This document shows, one piece after another, positions 7,304 to 16,040 of a stretch of DNA of 64,000 nucleotides. The notes below the pieces were generated by a model. It was not told where the DNA came from. It saw nothing but the letters and a program-made list of their open reading frames with translations, and ran no database searches. The stretch lies in the NCBI GenBank assembly GCA_002699125.1, contig PABI01000117.1, positions 1 through 64,000 of the forward strand, in the 5' to 3' direction. The translations under genes and the position numbers were made by a program. This stretch comes from Anaerolineaceae bacterium. GTDB lineage: Bacteria > Chloroflexota > Anaerolineae > Promineifilales > Promineifilaceae. Within the stretch, counting starts at the first letter, position 1, and every line of letters starts with the position of its first letter.

Positions 7304-8755
7304 ATGAGTGCACGCAGAGGGAAAGAAGTTGTCCAACGGCTGAAGGAGCATCCCCCAACTTTGTATCATCGCGGCCAGAAAATAGAAGATATTACGACCG
7401 AACCGGGCATTATGGGAGGCGTGGCCAGTCTGGCTTCTCTTTATGATCATCAATGGGAACACGAAGCGGTCAGTTTGTTTACCTCGCCCAGCAGTGGGAA
7501 GAAGGTGGGCATTACCCATATTATTCCCAAAACCAAAGAGGAATTGGTGCGGCTGGGTGACGCCATGCATTTGCGGGCCGAGTTTACCCAAGGGATGATG
7601 GGTCGTATGCCTGATTATCTCAACCGGGCGATGGCTGCTTATGCGGGCAGCGCTGAATTCCTCGACAAAAACCGGGATGGCTTTGCCGACAATATGCGTA
7701 ATTATCATGAACAGCTGCGGGAGAATGATTGGTCGCTCACGCATACGCTCATCAACCCACAAATCAATCGTGCGGCCAGCATGGCGCAGCAAAAAGAACC
7801 GTTTTTGGCGGCGCGGGTTAAAGAGGAACGGGACGATGGCATTGTGATCAAAGGGGCACGCATGTTAGCCACGCTGCCCATCTCCGACGAGATTATGGTT
7901 TTTCCCTCCACCCTGCTGCGCAGCCCGGAGGAGGATGCGCCTTACGCTTTTGGCTTCGCTATCCCGAACAACACGCCGGGATTAAGTTTTCAATGTCGGG
8001 AGACGGTGGATTACGGCCGTAACCAGTACGACCATCCCCTCGGCTCCCGCTATGAAGAAATGGACGCCGTGGTTTTCTTCGATGACGTGTTTGTGCCCTG
8101 GGAGCGCATTTTCCTCTATCGGGACGTGGCGCTGTGCAATGAGGCGTACAGCGCAACCGGGGCCGTCATCTACATGGCGCATCAGGTTGTATGTAAAAAC
8201 ATTGCCAAGACGGAGTTCTTGCTGGGGCTGGCGTCACTGTTGGTTGACTCGATTGGCATCGAAAAGTTCCAGCACGTGCAGGACAAAATCAGCCAAATTT
8301 GGATCAACCTGGAAACGATGAAAGCCTTCCGCTTTGCCGCGGAGCAGCAGGCCGGGCCCAACGAATATGGCGTGATGACCCCGGCGTTTGACCCGATTGA
8401 CGCGGCCCGCAATCTGTATCCCCACCTCTACCCCAAAATGATCGAGATCGTTCGTCAGTTGGGGGCCAGCGGCCTGGTGGCGATGCCTACGGCCGCTGAT
8501 GTGCATGGTCCGCTGGCAGATGAGATCGAACGCTATTATCAAAGTGCCCGTCAGGATGCTCACGAGCGCATTCCGCTTTTCCGCCTGGCCTGGGACACGG
8601 CGCTGTCTGCCTTTGGCGCGCGGCAAACCCATTACGAATATTACTTTTTTGGCGATCCGGTGCGCATGTCGATGGCGGTGTTCCGCAACCATGACCGGAC
8701 GCAATACATGGACACCGTGCGTGATTTTCTCGCCCGATCTGTGGACGAAGTGTAG
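7304..8755 (+). CDS. hpaB: HpaB-family flavin-dependent monooxygenase (4-hydroxyphenylacetate 3-hydroxylase type)
   Basis: This 483-residue protein matches the FADH2-dependent HpaB family in length and layout. The N-terminal helical part has GIMGGVASLASLYDHQWE. The middle beta domain has KGARMLATLPISDEIMVFPS and VFFDDVFVPWERIFLYRD (the conserved substrate and flavin loop). The C-terminal helical bundle includes GASGLVAMPTAADVHGPLADEIERYYQ. Members hydroxylate 4-hydroxyphenylacetate or related phenols using FADH2 from a separate reductase (HpaC). No reductase lies nearby, so the real substrate is uncertain. The same fold includes 4-hydroxybutyryl-CoA dehydratase, but its iron-sulfur Cys ligands were not seen. 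ATG 7304 follows GAGGAG. Confidence 0.85.
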   Translation: MSARRGKEVVQRLKEHPPTLYHRGQKIEDITTEPGIMGGVASLASLYDHQWEHEAVSLFTSPSSGKKVGITHIIPKTKEELVRLGDAMHLRAEFTQGMMGRMPDYLNRAMAAYAGSAEFLDKNRDGFADNMRNYHEQLRENDWSLTHTLINPQINRAASMAQQKEPFLAARVKEERDDGIVIKGARMLATLPISDEIMVFPSTLLRSPEEDAPYAFGFAIPNNTPGLSFQCRETVDYGRNQYDHPLGSRYEEMDAVVFFDDVFVPWERIFLYRDVALCNEAYSATGAVIYMAHQVVCKNIAKTEFLLGLASLLVDSIGIEKFQHVQDKISQIWINLETMKAFRFAAEQQAGPNEYGVMTPAFDPIDAARNLYPHLYPKMIEIVRQLGASGLVAMPTAADVHGPLADEIERYYQSARQDAHERIPLFRLAWDTALSAFGARQTHYEYYFFGDPVRMSMAVFRNHDRTQYMDTVRDFLARSVDEV

Positions 8756-8821
8756 GGGGCAGTGTGATATAATTTGTGCTGTTAACGGCCGTTTTTACCC
8801 AATCCCCAAAAGGAGAGGATC

Positions 8822-9625
8822 ATGCCCAGCCCATTTCCTGGAATGGACCCATATTTTGAAGTTAGCAGCCGATGGTCTGATCTGCATCAACGGTTGATTA
8901 CCTACATTTCCGAGCATCTTCAACCTCAACTTCGACCAAAATACATTGCACGCATTGAAGAGCGGATTCAACTTGCGGCTTTCGATCAGCGATATGTGCC
9001 AGATGTTCAGTTACTGCACACTCTACGTGAACCGGCTCCCATTTTGGAACTGGCGACTTCTGTTACCGCCGATGAACCACTGCTCGTTACAACCCTTGAT
9101 GAAGCAGTTCGTGAGCCATTCATTGAGATTATCACTCGTGAATCTGGCGATTTGGTGACAGTGATTGAGGTGCTTAGCCCGGCGAATAAAATTGGGCAAG
9201 GTCGTGAAGATTATTTGCAAAAACAGAATGATTTGATGGCTACAGATGTTAATTTAGTGGAAATTGATCTGCTTGGCTATGGTAAAGAGACTGTATTGGC
9301 GCGAAATGCGGTCATTCCCAAGCCGACTGATTGGCGATACCTGATTGACATTAGTCGCGGCGGGCGGCGCAACGCGCTGGAAGTATATGCTATCCCCTTG
9401 CGTGAAAGATTGCCCAACTGCCGTATTCCGCTGCGGCCACCGGATGCCGACGCGGTTTTGCAGTTAACGGCCGTTTTCAACCGCTGTTACGACGTGGGCA
9501 GTTACGATCTGCTGATTGATTACAGCCAGTTGCCCGAAGTGCCGCTGCAAGCGGCAGAAGCAGAATGGGTGCAGAGGCATTTACAAGAAAAAGGGTTGTT
9601 TCCCGCTCAAGAGGAACAAAATTGA
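8822..9625 (+). CDS. DUF4058 family protein
   Basis: This 267-residue protein begins MPSPFPGMDPYFE, the near-invariant start of DUF4058. The rest follows the family: WSDLHQRLITYISEHLQPQL, IEVLSPANKIGQGREDYLQKQ and LVEIDLLGYGK. The E-(x)-LSPANK block looks like a restriction-endonuclease-type Glu/Lys motif, which is suggestive only. Members occur in many copies in cyanobacteria and Chloroflexota, and no function is established. The ATG follows AGGAGAGG. The gene overlaps the next one by one base (TGATG), so the two are likely co-translated. Its codon use is slightly more AT-rich than that of its neighbours. Confidence 0.88.
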   Translation: MPSPFPGMDPYFEVSSRWSDLHQRLITYISEHLQPQLRPKYIARIEERIQLAAFDQRYVPDVQLLHTLREPAPILELATSVTADEPLLVTTLDEAVREPFIEIITRESGDLVTVIEVLSPANKIGQGREDYLQKQNDLMATDVNLVEIDLLGYGKETVLARNAVIPKPTDWRYLIDISRGGRRNALEVYAIPLRERLPNCRIPLRPPDADAVLQLTAVFNRCYDVGSYDLLIDYSQLPEVPLQAAEAEWVQRHLQEKGLFPAQEEQN

Positions 9626-10131
9626 TGACACATCCACTGGTAACCCAACTCCATTTTGCCCGCAGCGAATTCATGCGCTGCCTGGAAGGAATTTCTGACA
9701 AAGATGCCCGGCAGCGGCTGCTGCCAATGAACTGCATCAGCTGGATGATTGGGCATTTAGCGGTGCAGGAGCAGTTTTATTGGATTTATCTGGCGCAGGG
9801 GAAGGTGGTTCGGCCAGAACTGTATGAGCTAACGGGATACGGCCGTCCCCCCAGCACCCCACCGCTGGCCGATATGTGGCAGGCATGGCAGGAAATCGCC
9901 GCCGCTGCCGATGAATATCTGGAAACAATCACAAATGATCAATTAATGAGGCATCTCACGCAAGGTGAAACTAAATCTCGTGAAACGGTAGGAACGATGC
10001 TGCTGCGGGCGACCTACCATTACTGGTTCCACACCGGAGAAGCTTATGCGGTGCGCCAGCAGTTGGGGCATGTTGATTTGCCGGAGTTTGTGGGGAATAT
10101 GGAGACGGCCGTTTACCAGTCAGGCTCCTGA
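9625..10131 (+). CDS. DinB superfamily protein
   Basis: ATG 9625 overlaps the upstream stop (TGATG) and gives 168 residues. The first helix has VTQLHFARSEFMRCLEGIS. Next comes SWMIGHLAVQEQFYW, where His44 is the first metal ligand of the DinB/YfiT four-helix bundle. The distal block YHYWFHTGEAYAVRQQLGH supplies the remaining His ligands. DinB-like proteins are metal-dependent, often thiol transferases or hydrolases; the substrate is unknown here. The gene is followed at once by a hairpin and a convergent peptidase gene. Confidence 0.83.
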   Translation: MTHPLVTQLHFARSEFMRCLEGISDKDARQRLLPMNCISWMIGHLAVQEQFYWIYLAQGKVVRPELYELTGYGRPPSTPPLADMWQAWQEIAAAADEYLETITNDQLMRHLTQGETKSRETVGTMLLRATYHYWFHTGEAYAVRQQLGHVDLPEFVGNMETAVYQSGS

Positions 10132-10135
10132 AGGC

Positions 10136-10197
10136 GGAGTGAGCATCCTCAGATGTGAACGGCCAGGCAAAACCTACTCCGCATCTGAGGATGCTCC
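10136..10197. terminator. Hairpin between convergent genes (repeat-derived)
   Basis: GAGCATCCTCAGATG (from about 10141) pairs with CATCTGAGGATGCTCC (10182-10197), leaving a loop of about 26 bases. It lies between the stops at 10131 (+) and 10211 (-), where a bidirectional terminator is expected. The left arm is the same sequence as the repeat at 2083-2110, so the hairpin probably derives from an interspersed repeat. Confidence 0.6.
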
Positions 10198-10210
10198 GCA
10201 CCTCTCGTTT

Positions 10211-12118
10211 TTATGATCCCAGGTGCTTCTTGAAGAAGTCGGTCATGGTGGTGTATACCTTGACACGGTTTTCGTATTTGAGCACGTCGTGTCCTTCGTC
10301 GGGGAACATGAGGTAGTCAACTTCTTTGCCAATCTCCCGCAGCTTTTCCACTAACTCGCGTGATTCCTGCTCGATGACGCGGGGATCGTTTTTGCCCTGC
10401 ACCACCAGCATCGGGGCGGTCACCTGCTCGATGTAGGTGCGCGGCGAGCGTTCCCGCATGAAATCTTGCTCCGTTTCCGGATCGCCAACCAGCATTTTCA
10501 TAAACGGTTTCCACGTTTCAGGGACGCGGCTGGCAAAGGTGAGCAGGTCGTACGGGCCAAACATGTCGATGGCCGCGGCCCACAGCTCGGGATGGCGGCT
10601 GACCAGGGTGAGGGTCATGTAGCCGCCGTAGGAACGGCCGACCACCCCGGCCCGGTTCACGTCGATGCGCTCATCGTTGGGCAAAACCTCGGTCATGGCA
10701 TGAACATGATCCAGCCGATCGGCACCGCCCCAGTCGCGCACGACGTGCTTCATGTAGCTGTAGCCGTAGCCGGTGCTGCCGCGCACGTTGGGCACAAAGA
10801 CGGCAAATCCGTTGAGCGTCAAAAATTGAATGAAGGGCATAGAGAACCAGGCAAAGTCCGGCCGCTCCTGCCCCTGAGGGCCACCGTGAATGTAGTAAAC
10901 CAGCGGACGTGGACCTTCGTAGCCCAGTTCGGCGGCGGGCAGGTAGAGCCGGGCAGAGATGCGCAGGCCGTCGTAGCTGGTGAAGGGATAATCTTCGCCG
11001 GCAGACAGCCATGCGCCGGGCAGTCCCAGGATGCGCTCGCGGGTGTGCCGCTGGCATTCGTCCCGGTTTCTGCCGCCGATGGTGTAGATTTGCGTGGGGG
11101 AAACGGCCGTTGAAAACGACAGCGCATACTCATCCTGTTCCTTGTTGTACTTGATCGATTCCAACACGCCGCCGGCCAGTTCACCCTTGCCGCACAGCAG
11201 GTGGGTGGCCTGCATTTTCAGGTTTTCTTCGTCCAGTTTGGCTTCATACACCCAGGAGCTGCCGTCGATGTTGTAAATGAGCAAATAAGTTGGCCCGGTG
11301 AGATGGCGAATCTCTTCCAGCTCGCCCACGCCTTCGTGCTGCGTGCCGGAAATGGAGATTTGCTTCAGGTCGGTGGGATTGTCGAAGCTGATGAAGACAG
11401 CGCCGTAGGTGTCTTCATATTCTGACGTGGTGAGCATGATGCCGCTGTCGTTACGAATAAAGTGGGCCTGCCCGATATTGTACTTGCGCGGTTCGCTCTC
11501 CGGCGTGCGCTCGGCCATCGGCGTGCCCAGCAGGGTGGTGGGCTTTTCATCGCCCAAATTGTAGCGGAACAACACGCCGTCCCCCGCACCGTAGCCTTCG
11601 GCCAGAATAAATTTAGATTTGTCTTTATTGATGCCGCTGGGCATGCCGCCAAAGCGGCTTTCGTTGAGCTTGATCAATTCGCCCGTTTCCAAATTGCCCA
11701 GGTAGGAGCGAAATAGGGATTCATTGCGCGCTTCGGCAACAAAGATGAGCGTGCTGCGCTCCAGATCGGGATCGTCGATGCTGACGCGATGGTCGGTAAA
11801 GGCGTCGGCGAAGATGGGTTCCGGGTAACCGCCTTCTAGCGAGATGACCATGGGTAGGTAATTTTCATCACCGTCTTGGTCGATCATGACCACAATTTGG
11901 TTGAGCTTGGGGAAGACGACAAAGGAGCGCCCCGGCATGAGGTGAGGATTTTGCAGGGCAATGTCGGGCGGCAGCAAAGGTTCAGGTACACTGCCACCGC
12001 GATCCATGACATAGAGGCTGTTACGGCCGTTCAAATTGCTAATAAAGTAGATGCGATCACCTACAAGCTGCGGCACTAAAAAGAGCCGCGCGGACAAAAA
12101 AGAATCAATTCGCTTCAT
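10211..12118 (-). CDS. S9 family peptidase (acylaminoacyl-peptidase/DPP-like)
   Basis: This 635-residue protein has an N-terminal beta-propeller with WD40-like strands (GDRIYFISNLNGRNSLYVMD, RDSLYLL-type repeats) and a C-terminal alpha/beta hydrolase domain. The triad is visible as Ser496 in VGRSYGGYM, Asp578 in GKNDPRV and His610 in DEGHDV. YYIHGGPQGQERPDF is the oxyanion-loop HGGP motif of S9C peptidases. No signal peptide is seen, so it is probably a cytoplasmic peptidase releasing acylated or N-terminal residues from peptides. It is a separate gene from the prolyl oligopeptidase at 5098-7149 and belongs to a different S9 subfamily. A CGCAGAT repeat lies upstream of its start. Confidence 0.92.
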   Translation of the reverse strand: MKRIDSFLSARLFLVPQLVGDRIYFISNLNGRNSLYVMDRGGSVPEPLLPPDIALQNPHLMPGRSFVVFPKLNQIVVMIDQDGDENYLPMVISLEGGYPEPIFADAFTDHRVSIDDPDLERSTLIFVAEARNESLFRSYLGNLETGELIKLNESRFGGMPSGINKDKSKFILAEGYGAGDGVLFRYNLGDEKPTTLLGTPMAERTPESEPRKYNIGQAHFIRNDSGIMLTTSEYEDTYGAVFISFDNPTDLKQISISGTQHEGVGELEEIRHLTGPTYLLIYNIDGSSWVYEAKLDEENLKMQATHLLCGKGELAGGVLESIKYNKEQDEYALSFSTAVSPTQIYTIGGRNRDECQRHTRERILGLPGAWLSAGEDYPFTSYDGLRISARLYLPAAELGYEGPRPLVYYIHGGPQGQERPDFAWFSMPFIQFLTLNGFAVFVPNVRGSTGYGYSYMKHVVRDWGGADRLDHVHAMTEVLPNDERIDVNRAGVVGRSYGGYMTLTLVSRHPELWAAAIDMFGPYDLLTFASRVPETWKPFMKMLVGDPETEQDFMRERSPRTYIEQVTAPMLVVQGKNDPRVIEQESRELVEKLREIGKEVDYLMFPDEGHDVLKYENRVKVYTTMTDFFKKHLGS

Positions 12119-12133
12119 GTTTTTCTCCTAAAA

Positions 12134-12170
12134 AATCCGCAGATTACGCAGATGGACGCAGATTTTTTTT
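12134..12170. repeat. CGCAGAT interspersed repeat, second copy
   Basis: TCCGCAGATTACGCAGAT, a further GGACGCAGA unit and an eight-T run fill the gap between the peptidase start (12118) and the nucleotidyltransferase stop (12177). It is the same family as 2039-2077 and 63138-63203. Confidence 0.7.
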
Positions 12171-12176
12171 GTGCGG

Positions 12177-13022
12177 TTACTTGCGTAGCTGCATGGTAAA
12201 TAGTTTGCGGGTGGGGTTGGTGTCGATGTGGGGTAGATGGGTTTCTACCAGGGCGATGGTTTCTTCGATGAGCTGTTTGAGTTGGGTTACGGCAGTTTGT
12301 CCATCCACCTCAAATAAACCGGGCAAACGGCTGGCCACGTTGGGCGGGGTGAGCTGCATTTGGGCCACGGAGTAGTTAAGCCCCTTGATTTTGCCAGGAT
12401 GGTACAGTTTGTTTAGACCGCACAAAACGCCAAAGATATTTTGCACGGCATGGAGCAGTTCTTCCTGTAAAAAGATAATTTCGTGGCGATCGACGCCCAT
12501 TTTTTGCAGCACCCAATGCGGCCGAAAGCGCAGATGTTTTTTCACCAGCATATCGCCGAGTTGGGGCGGGTAGTTGGCCAACTGGTCTTTCCAGCGCTGC
12601 GTGATTGCTTTGCCTTTGATCGGCACGCCGGTCAAAACGCCATCCAGCATGATTTGTTTGTTAGTCTCTTCCAAATCGGGCTCGGCCAAAAATTCGGTGA
12701 TGAGCGTTTCGGTTTCGCTGAGCAGCGCGTGGGCAAAGTCGTGGCGAATGCCGTCGATATATTGGAACAGGGCAAACCCTTCTGTGGCATTGCCGCCGTA
12801 AAAGCCGCCGCCGGAATCAAGGGCGGCCTGGCGATATGCCTCAAACGCTGCTTCGCCAGGCAGTTCGTCGTAATACATGATGATGTCGATGTCGGAGTTG
12901 TCGTCGGCCAGCCCTTTGGCCACGGAGCCGGTGACGAGGATGGCTTTGATGTGGGGATTTTGTTGAAATACGGCCGTATTCCGCCGTGCCAATTCAAGTC
13001 GCTCCTGGGAAAGTTGGTTCAT
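12177..13022 (-). CDS. Nucleotidyltransferase-domain protein
   Basis: This 281-residue protein carries the minimal nucleotidyltransferase (pol-beta fold) motif GSVAKGLADDNSDIDI, with Gly32-Ser33 and the metal-binding Asp44 and Asp46. The C-terminal two thirds are helical and resemble DUF4037/aminoglycoside adenylyltransferase-like partners. Such enzymes move AMP or another nucleotide onto a small molecule or protein; the target is unknown. Its start overlaps the stop of the upstream regulator gene by four bases (ATGA), so the two are translationally coupled. The regulator may control its production. A drug-modifying role is possible but unsupported. Confidence 0.8.
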   Translation of the reverse strand: MNQLSQERLELARRNTAVFQQNPHIKAILVTGSVAKGLADDNSDIDIIMYYDELPGEAAFEAYRQAALDSGGGFYGGNATEGFALFQYIDGIRHDFAHALLSETETLITEFLAEPDLEETNKQIMLDGVLTGVPIKGKAITQRWKDQLANYPPQLGDMLVKKHLRFRPHWVLQKMGVDRHEIIFLQEELLHAVQNIFGVLCGLNKLYHPGKIKGLNYSVAQMQLTPPNVASRLPGLFEVDGQTAVTQLKQLIEETIALVETHLPHIDTNPTRKLFTMQLRK

Positions 13023-13630
13023 TTTTTGTCCTCATCTGGTGCGATAACGGGATAATAAGCAATGGTCAGACCATAGAGATCGAGATCGCTGTCGGCATCA
13101 TCTTGTTCTTCTTGTAACGCTTGCATTTCATCGAGGAGGGCTTGGAGACGGCCGTAAAACGTCTTGTACTGCTCAGGCGTTAGCCGTAAATTCGACCGCC
13201 ATAAAATGCCGGCCGATTCCTCATCCTTAAACGGATTTTGTTTGGTGTGCTGCATCGTGCGCTGAATTTCAGACCGGGTCACGTCAAAAATCGCGCTCAG
13301 CATCCGCTCCCACTCTTTTGAGGCGGTCGATTGGTCAGCCAGCAGCCGGTCATCAATACGATAGTTGCGGGCGACAACCTGATATTTCTTCTCGACAATG
13401 CCGGAGACGAGGTTGGTTTCTACTACCTGAATCAGGCCATGTTTTTCCATCAGGTTGACGTGATAATACAATTTGGTGGCGGGCAGTTTGAGCTGTGCGG
13501 CAATCTCTTTGACCGTTTTGGGCAGCTTGAGCCGCTGCAAGATGTCGAGCCGGGTGCCGTGGGCAATCACTTTCAACAGCTCCAAATCATCGACAATAAA
13601 TTCAACCGCTAATTCATCGGGTGTAGGCAT
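13019..13630 (-). CDS. ArsR-type winged-helix regulator
   Basis: This 203-residue protein has an N-terminal winged-helix domain: ELLKVIAHGTRLDILQRLKL, then TVKEIAAQLKLPATKLYYHVNLMEKHGLI (helix-turn-helix), then the wing VVETNLVSGIVEKKYQVVA. This matches the HTH_20/ArsR-like family found on longer regulators. The C-terminal half is helical and acidic, ending in a cytoplasmic tail, and contains no metal-ligand cluster. It heads a two-gene operon with the nucleotidyltransferase (ATGA overlap). A strong promoter and a 20-base palindrome precede it, so autoregulation is likely. Confidence 0.85.
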   Translation of the reverse strand: MPTPDELAVEFIVDDLELLKVIAHGTRLDILQRLKLPKTVKEIAAQLKLPATKLYYHVNLMEKHGLIQVVETNLVSGIVEKKYQVVARNYRIDDRLLADQSTASKEWERMLSAIFDVTRSEIQRTMQHTKQNPFKDEESAGILWRSNLRLTPEQYKTFYGRLQALLDEMQALQEEQDDADSDLDLYGLTIAYYPVIAPDEDKK

Positions 13631-13651
13631 AATCTTTTTACTTTAGATAAA

Positions 13652-13671
13652 CATTTGAAAAATTTTAAATG
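13652..13671. promoter_or_regulatory. Candidate operator CATTTGAAAAATTTTAAATG
   Basis: A 20-base near-palindrome (8 of 10 positions pair) lies just downstream of the predicted start point for the 13630 (-) gene and about 20 bases before its ATG. The position suits a repressor, probably the regulator encoded there. Confidence 0.4.
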
Positions 13672-13680
13672 GTTGAAGAG

Positions 13681-13709
13681 ATTTTAATTTAGATGTTGAT
13701 AAGTGTCAA
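13681..13709 (-). promoter_or_regulatory. Sigma-70 type promoter for the regulator operon
   Basis: Read on the minus strand: TTGACA (13709-13704), exactly 17 bases, then TAAAAT (13686-13681). This is a full consensus -35 and a five-of-six -10 at ideal spacing, pointing at the gene starting at 13630 with a leader of roughly 45 bases. Confidence 0.7.
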
Positions 13710-13903
13710 GCTGCAATTTCGCGCCGTTCACCTGTAAGCTCCCTTGTAAGATCACGCACCCATAATTTGCACCGTGAGTAGGTAGACCGTTATGTACCAT
13801 TGTGAGCCAACACCTGCCACGAATCAGCAAAGTTATCGTTTTCCCAATCGTCAAACACTGACCCCAACCTTTCGATTTTTACCAATCACAACAAATAATC
13901 GCT

Positions 13904-14638
13904 GTGTCAAAAATACTTGGAACTCTTCAACTTTATTTGAGCCGCCAGGCCACCGGACTGGGGCGTTACATTTTAGAACAACTGCTGTTTTTTATGGTTG
14001 GCTGGGTGCCGACGATTGTCGGCATTGGCTTGCGCGGTTTTGTTTACCGGCTCATCCTCAACATGGACGGCATGGCAGCCATTGAAAACAATGTTCGCCT
14101 CCGTTTTGCCGATAACATCACCCTAAAAAATGGTGTCTATCTGGACCAGGGCACCTATTTGCATGCCTGCCCCAACGGTATTGAAATTGGTGAGGATTCC
14201 ATTGTGATGCATGGCGCCGTTTTGCATGTTTACAATTTTAGAAACTTGCCTAACTCCGGCATTAAAATCGGCCGCGATAGTTTGATCGGCGAGTACAGCA
14301 TCATTCGCGGTCAGGGCGGGGTGACGATTGGGGACCGGGTGTTCACGTCGCCATTTACCCAGATTATTGCTGTGAACCATATTTTTGATGATCCGAAACG
14401 GCCGTTCATCGATCAAGGCATCACCGCTGAAGGCATCGTCATTGAAGATGATTGCTGGCTGGGGGCTGGCGCGGTCATCACCGATGGCGTGTGCGTGGGC
14501 CAAGGTTCTGTGGTGGCTGCCGGGGCCGTGGTCACCAAAGATGTGCCGCCTCACTCCGTTGTGGCTGGCGTACCCGCCAGAGTAATTAAAACCATTGACG
14601 GACAAACACCTGCCCGAGAAAAAACGATCTATTTTTAG
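13904..14638 (+). CDS. Left-handed beta-helix acyltransferase (WbbJ/LbetaH type)
   Basis: This 244-residue protein has a hydrophobic N-terminal segment (YILEQLLFFMVGWVPTIVGIGLRGFVYRL), then hexapeptide repeats: GVYLDQGTYLHACPNGIEIG, DSIVMHGAVLHVY, DSLIGEYSIIRGQGGVTIG and CWLGAGAVITDGVCVG. The end, VVTKDVPPHSVVAGVPARVIK, is classic for O-acetyltransferases of the maltose/CysE/WbbJ group. His in AVNHIFDDP is the likely catalytic base. It probably O- or N-acylates a sugar using acyl-CoA. The GTG at 13904 is taken because the family begins about here, though no good ribosome binding site is visible. It opens the 42-kb plus-strand polysaccharide locus. Confidence 0.85.
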   Translation: MSKILGTLQLYLSRQATGLGRYILEQLLFFMVGWVPTIVGIGLRGFVYRLILNMDGMAAIENNVRLRFADNITLKNGVYLDQGTYLHACPNGIEIGEDSIVMHGAVLHVYNFRNLPNSGIKIGRDSLIGEYSIIRGQGGVTIGDRVFTSPFTQIIAVNHIFDDPKRPFIDQGITAEGIVIEDDCWLGAGAVITDGVCVGQGSVVAAGAVVTKDVPPHSVVAGVPARVIKTIDGQTPAREKTIYF

Positions 14639-14686
14639 ATTTGGCAAAAGTCTACAGGTAGAGCTTAAGAAAACGTCCTTATAGTG

Positions 14687-14721
14687 TTGCGTATACGAAT
14701 CTTTATTGAATGCATACGCAA
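14687..14721. promoter_or_regulatory. Inverted repeat TTGCGTAT / ATACGCAA upstream of GT2 gene
   Basis: Eight-base arms at 14687-14694 and 14714-14721 with a 19-base loop, ending 22 bases before the GT2 start. It may be an operator or a transcript hairpin; nothing else supports it. Confidence 0.3.
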
Positions 14722-14743
14722 ATTAAATTGGTGCGACTAAATT

Positions 14744-15946
14744 ATGACCACACTTTCCGTTGTTATACCCGCCTATAATGAAGAAGATGGCATTGCCGAA
14801 ATTGCCCATCGTGTATTGGCTGTCCGTGATTCTCTGCGCGAAGTTGGCGTAGATGGTTTGGAACTGCTTGTTGTTGACGATGGCTCTAAAGACAAAACTG
14901 TAGAGATTGCCGGCAGCATTGAAGGCGTAACGCTCATCCAGCACCCGCAAAACAAAGGATATGGCGGCGCGCTCAAAACTGGCTTTAGCCAGGCCAAGGG
15001 TGAGCTCATCGGCTTTTTGGATGCTGATGGTACCTATCCCCCGGAATATTTCCCCAAGCTGTGTGTAGAAGCGATGAATGGCTCAGAAATTGTGGTTGGC
15101 TCGCGCATGGCCGGTGCCGACAGCCAGATGCCGCTGACGCGCCGCGTGGGTAACTTCTTTTTTGCCAATCTGCTCAGCATTTTGGGCCGCCAGCGCATTA
15201 CGGACAGCGCCAGCGGGATGCGCGTTTTTCAGCGTGAGGTGCTGCAAAAGATTTACCCGCTGCCGGATGGCCTGAATTTGACCCCGGTCATGAGCACGCG
15301 GGCGCTGCATGAGCAAATCAAAATGACGGAAATCCCGATTCCGTACAGTGAGCGGCTGGGTCGCTCCAAACTGAGCGTGGTGCATGACGGTCGTTTGTTC
15401 CTGGAATCCATGGTGTGGACGGCAATGACCTACAACCCGGTTCGTATTTTGGGTTTGGTGGGTCTGGCTGGTATATTGATCGCCGGTTTGGTTTTGCTGA
15501 GTTTAGTGGTGGCCCGCATTGGTGACACAACGACTCTAGGCGCCTGGGGGGTAACGGCCGTATTCACTGCGCTTATCACCTCCGTAGGCGGTATCAGCAT
15601 TTTTGCTCTTGGGGTAACCTTTAATTACATGGTTTCCATCTTCCACAAACAGCCAATCCGCCAGGGATTGTTCAGCAAGCCTATTTTTAAGACCCCGATT
15701 AATCATCATTTTGGCTGGTTGGGCATTCTGGCCGTGCTGTTGGGCGTAGCTTTGGGAGCTGGCAGCCTTTTCTTAGCGATTAGTCAAAATTGGCCGATTC
15801 AGCGCGTCTGGCTCTACCTTTTGGGCAGCGCCATGTCTACACTAGTTGGCTTGCAGCTGATCATTTATTGGGTATTGCTCCGCGTATTAGAGGAGTTGAG
15901 CCAACGTGAAATTTTAGCTAAACGAGATTTAGCAGGGTACGGATAG
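14744..15946 (+). CDS. GT2 glycosyltransferase (polyprenyl-phosphate sugar transferase type)
   Basis: This 400-residue protein has an N-terminal GT-A domain: LSVVIPAYNEEDGIAEIAHR, LLVVDDGSKDKT, NKGYGGALKTGF and GFLDADGTYPPE (the DxD-type metal site). About four C-terminal membrane helices follow from residue 230. The layout resembles ArnC/GtrB/DPM1 enzymes, which load a sugar from a nucleotide donor onto polyprenyl phosphate on the cytoplasmic face. The product could be the donor for the GT39-like membrane glycosyltransferases further downstream, which need lipid-linked sugars. The Shine-Dalgarno sequence is weak. The gene lies 105 bases after the acyltransferase. Confidence 0.88.
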   Translation: MTTLSVVIPAYNEEDGIAEIAHRVLAVRDSLREVGVDGLELLVVDDGSKDKTVEIAGSIEGVTLIQHPQNKGYGGALKTGFSQAKGELIGFLDADGTYPPEYFPKLCVEAMNGSEIVVGSRMAGADSQMPLTRRVGNFFFANLLSILGRQRITDSASGMRVFQREVLQKIYPLPDGLNLTPVMSTRALHEQIKMTEIPIPYSERLGRSKLSVVHDGRLFLESMVWTAMTYNPVRILGLVGLAGILIAGLVLLSLVVARIGDTTTLGAWGVTAVFTALITSVGGISIFALGVTFNYMVSIFHKQPIRQGLFSKPIFKTPINHHFGWLGILAVLLGVALGAGSLFLAISQNWPIQRVWLYLLGSAMSTLVGLQLIIYWVLLRVLEELSQREILAKRDLAGYG

Positions 15947-16040
15947 CGTATCCCGATACAGATGAAATAACCCGAACTTAGCAGATTGATAATTTCGCCT
16001 CAAAATCAGAAAAGAAAACGGGCGTATCAGGAGAAATACA

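Noticed and set aside
7304..8755. 4-hydroxybutyryl-CoA dehydratase (same fold as HpaB)
   Set aside because: The Cys/His ligands for its [4Fe-4S] cluster were not found in the expected region, and the loop sequence fits the monooxygenases.
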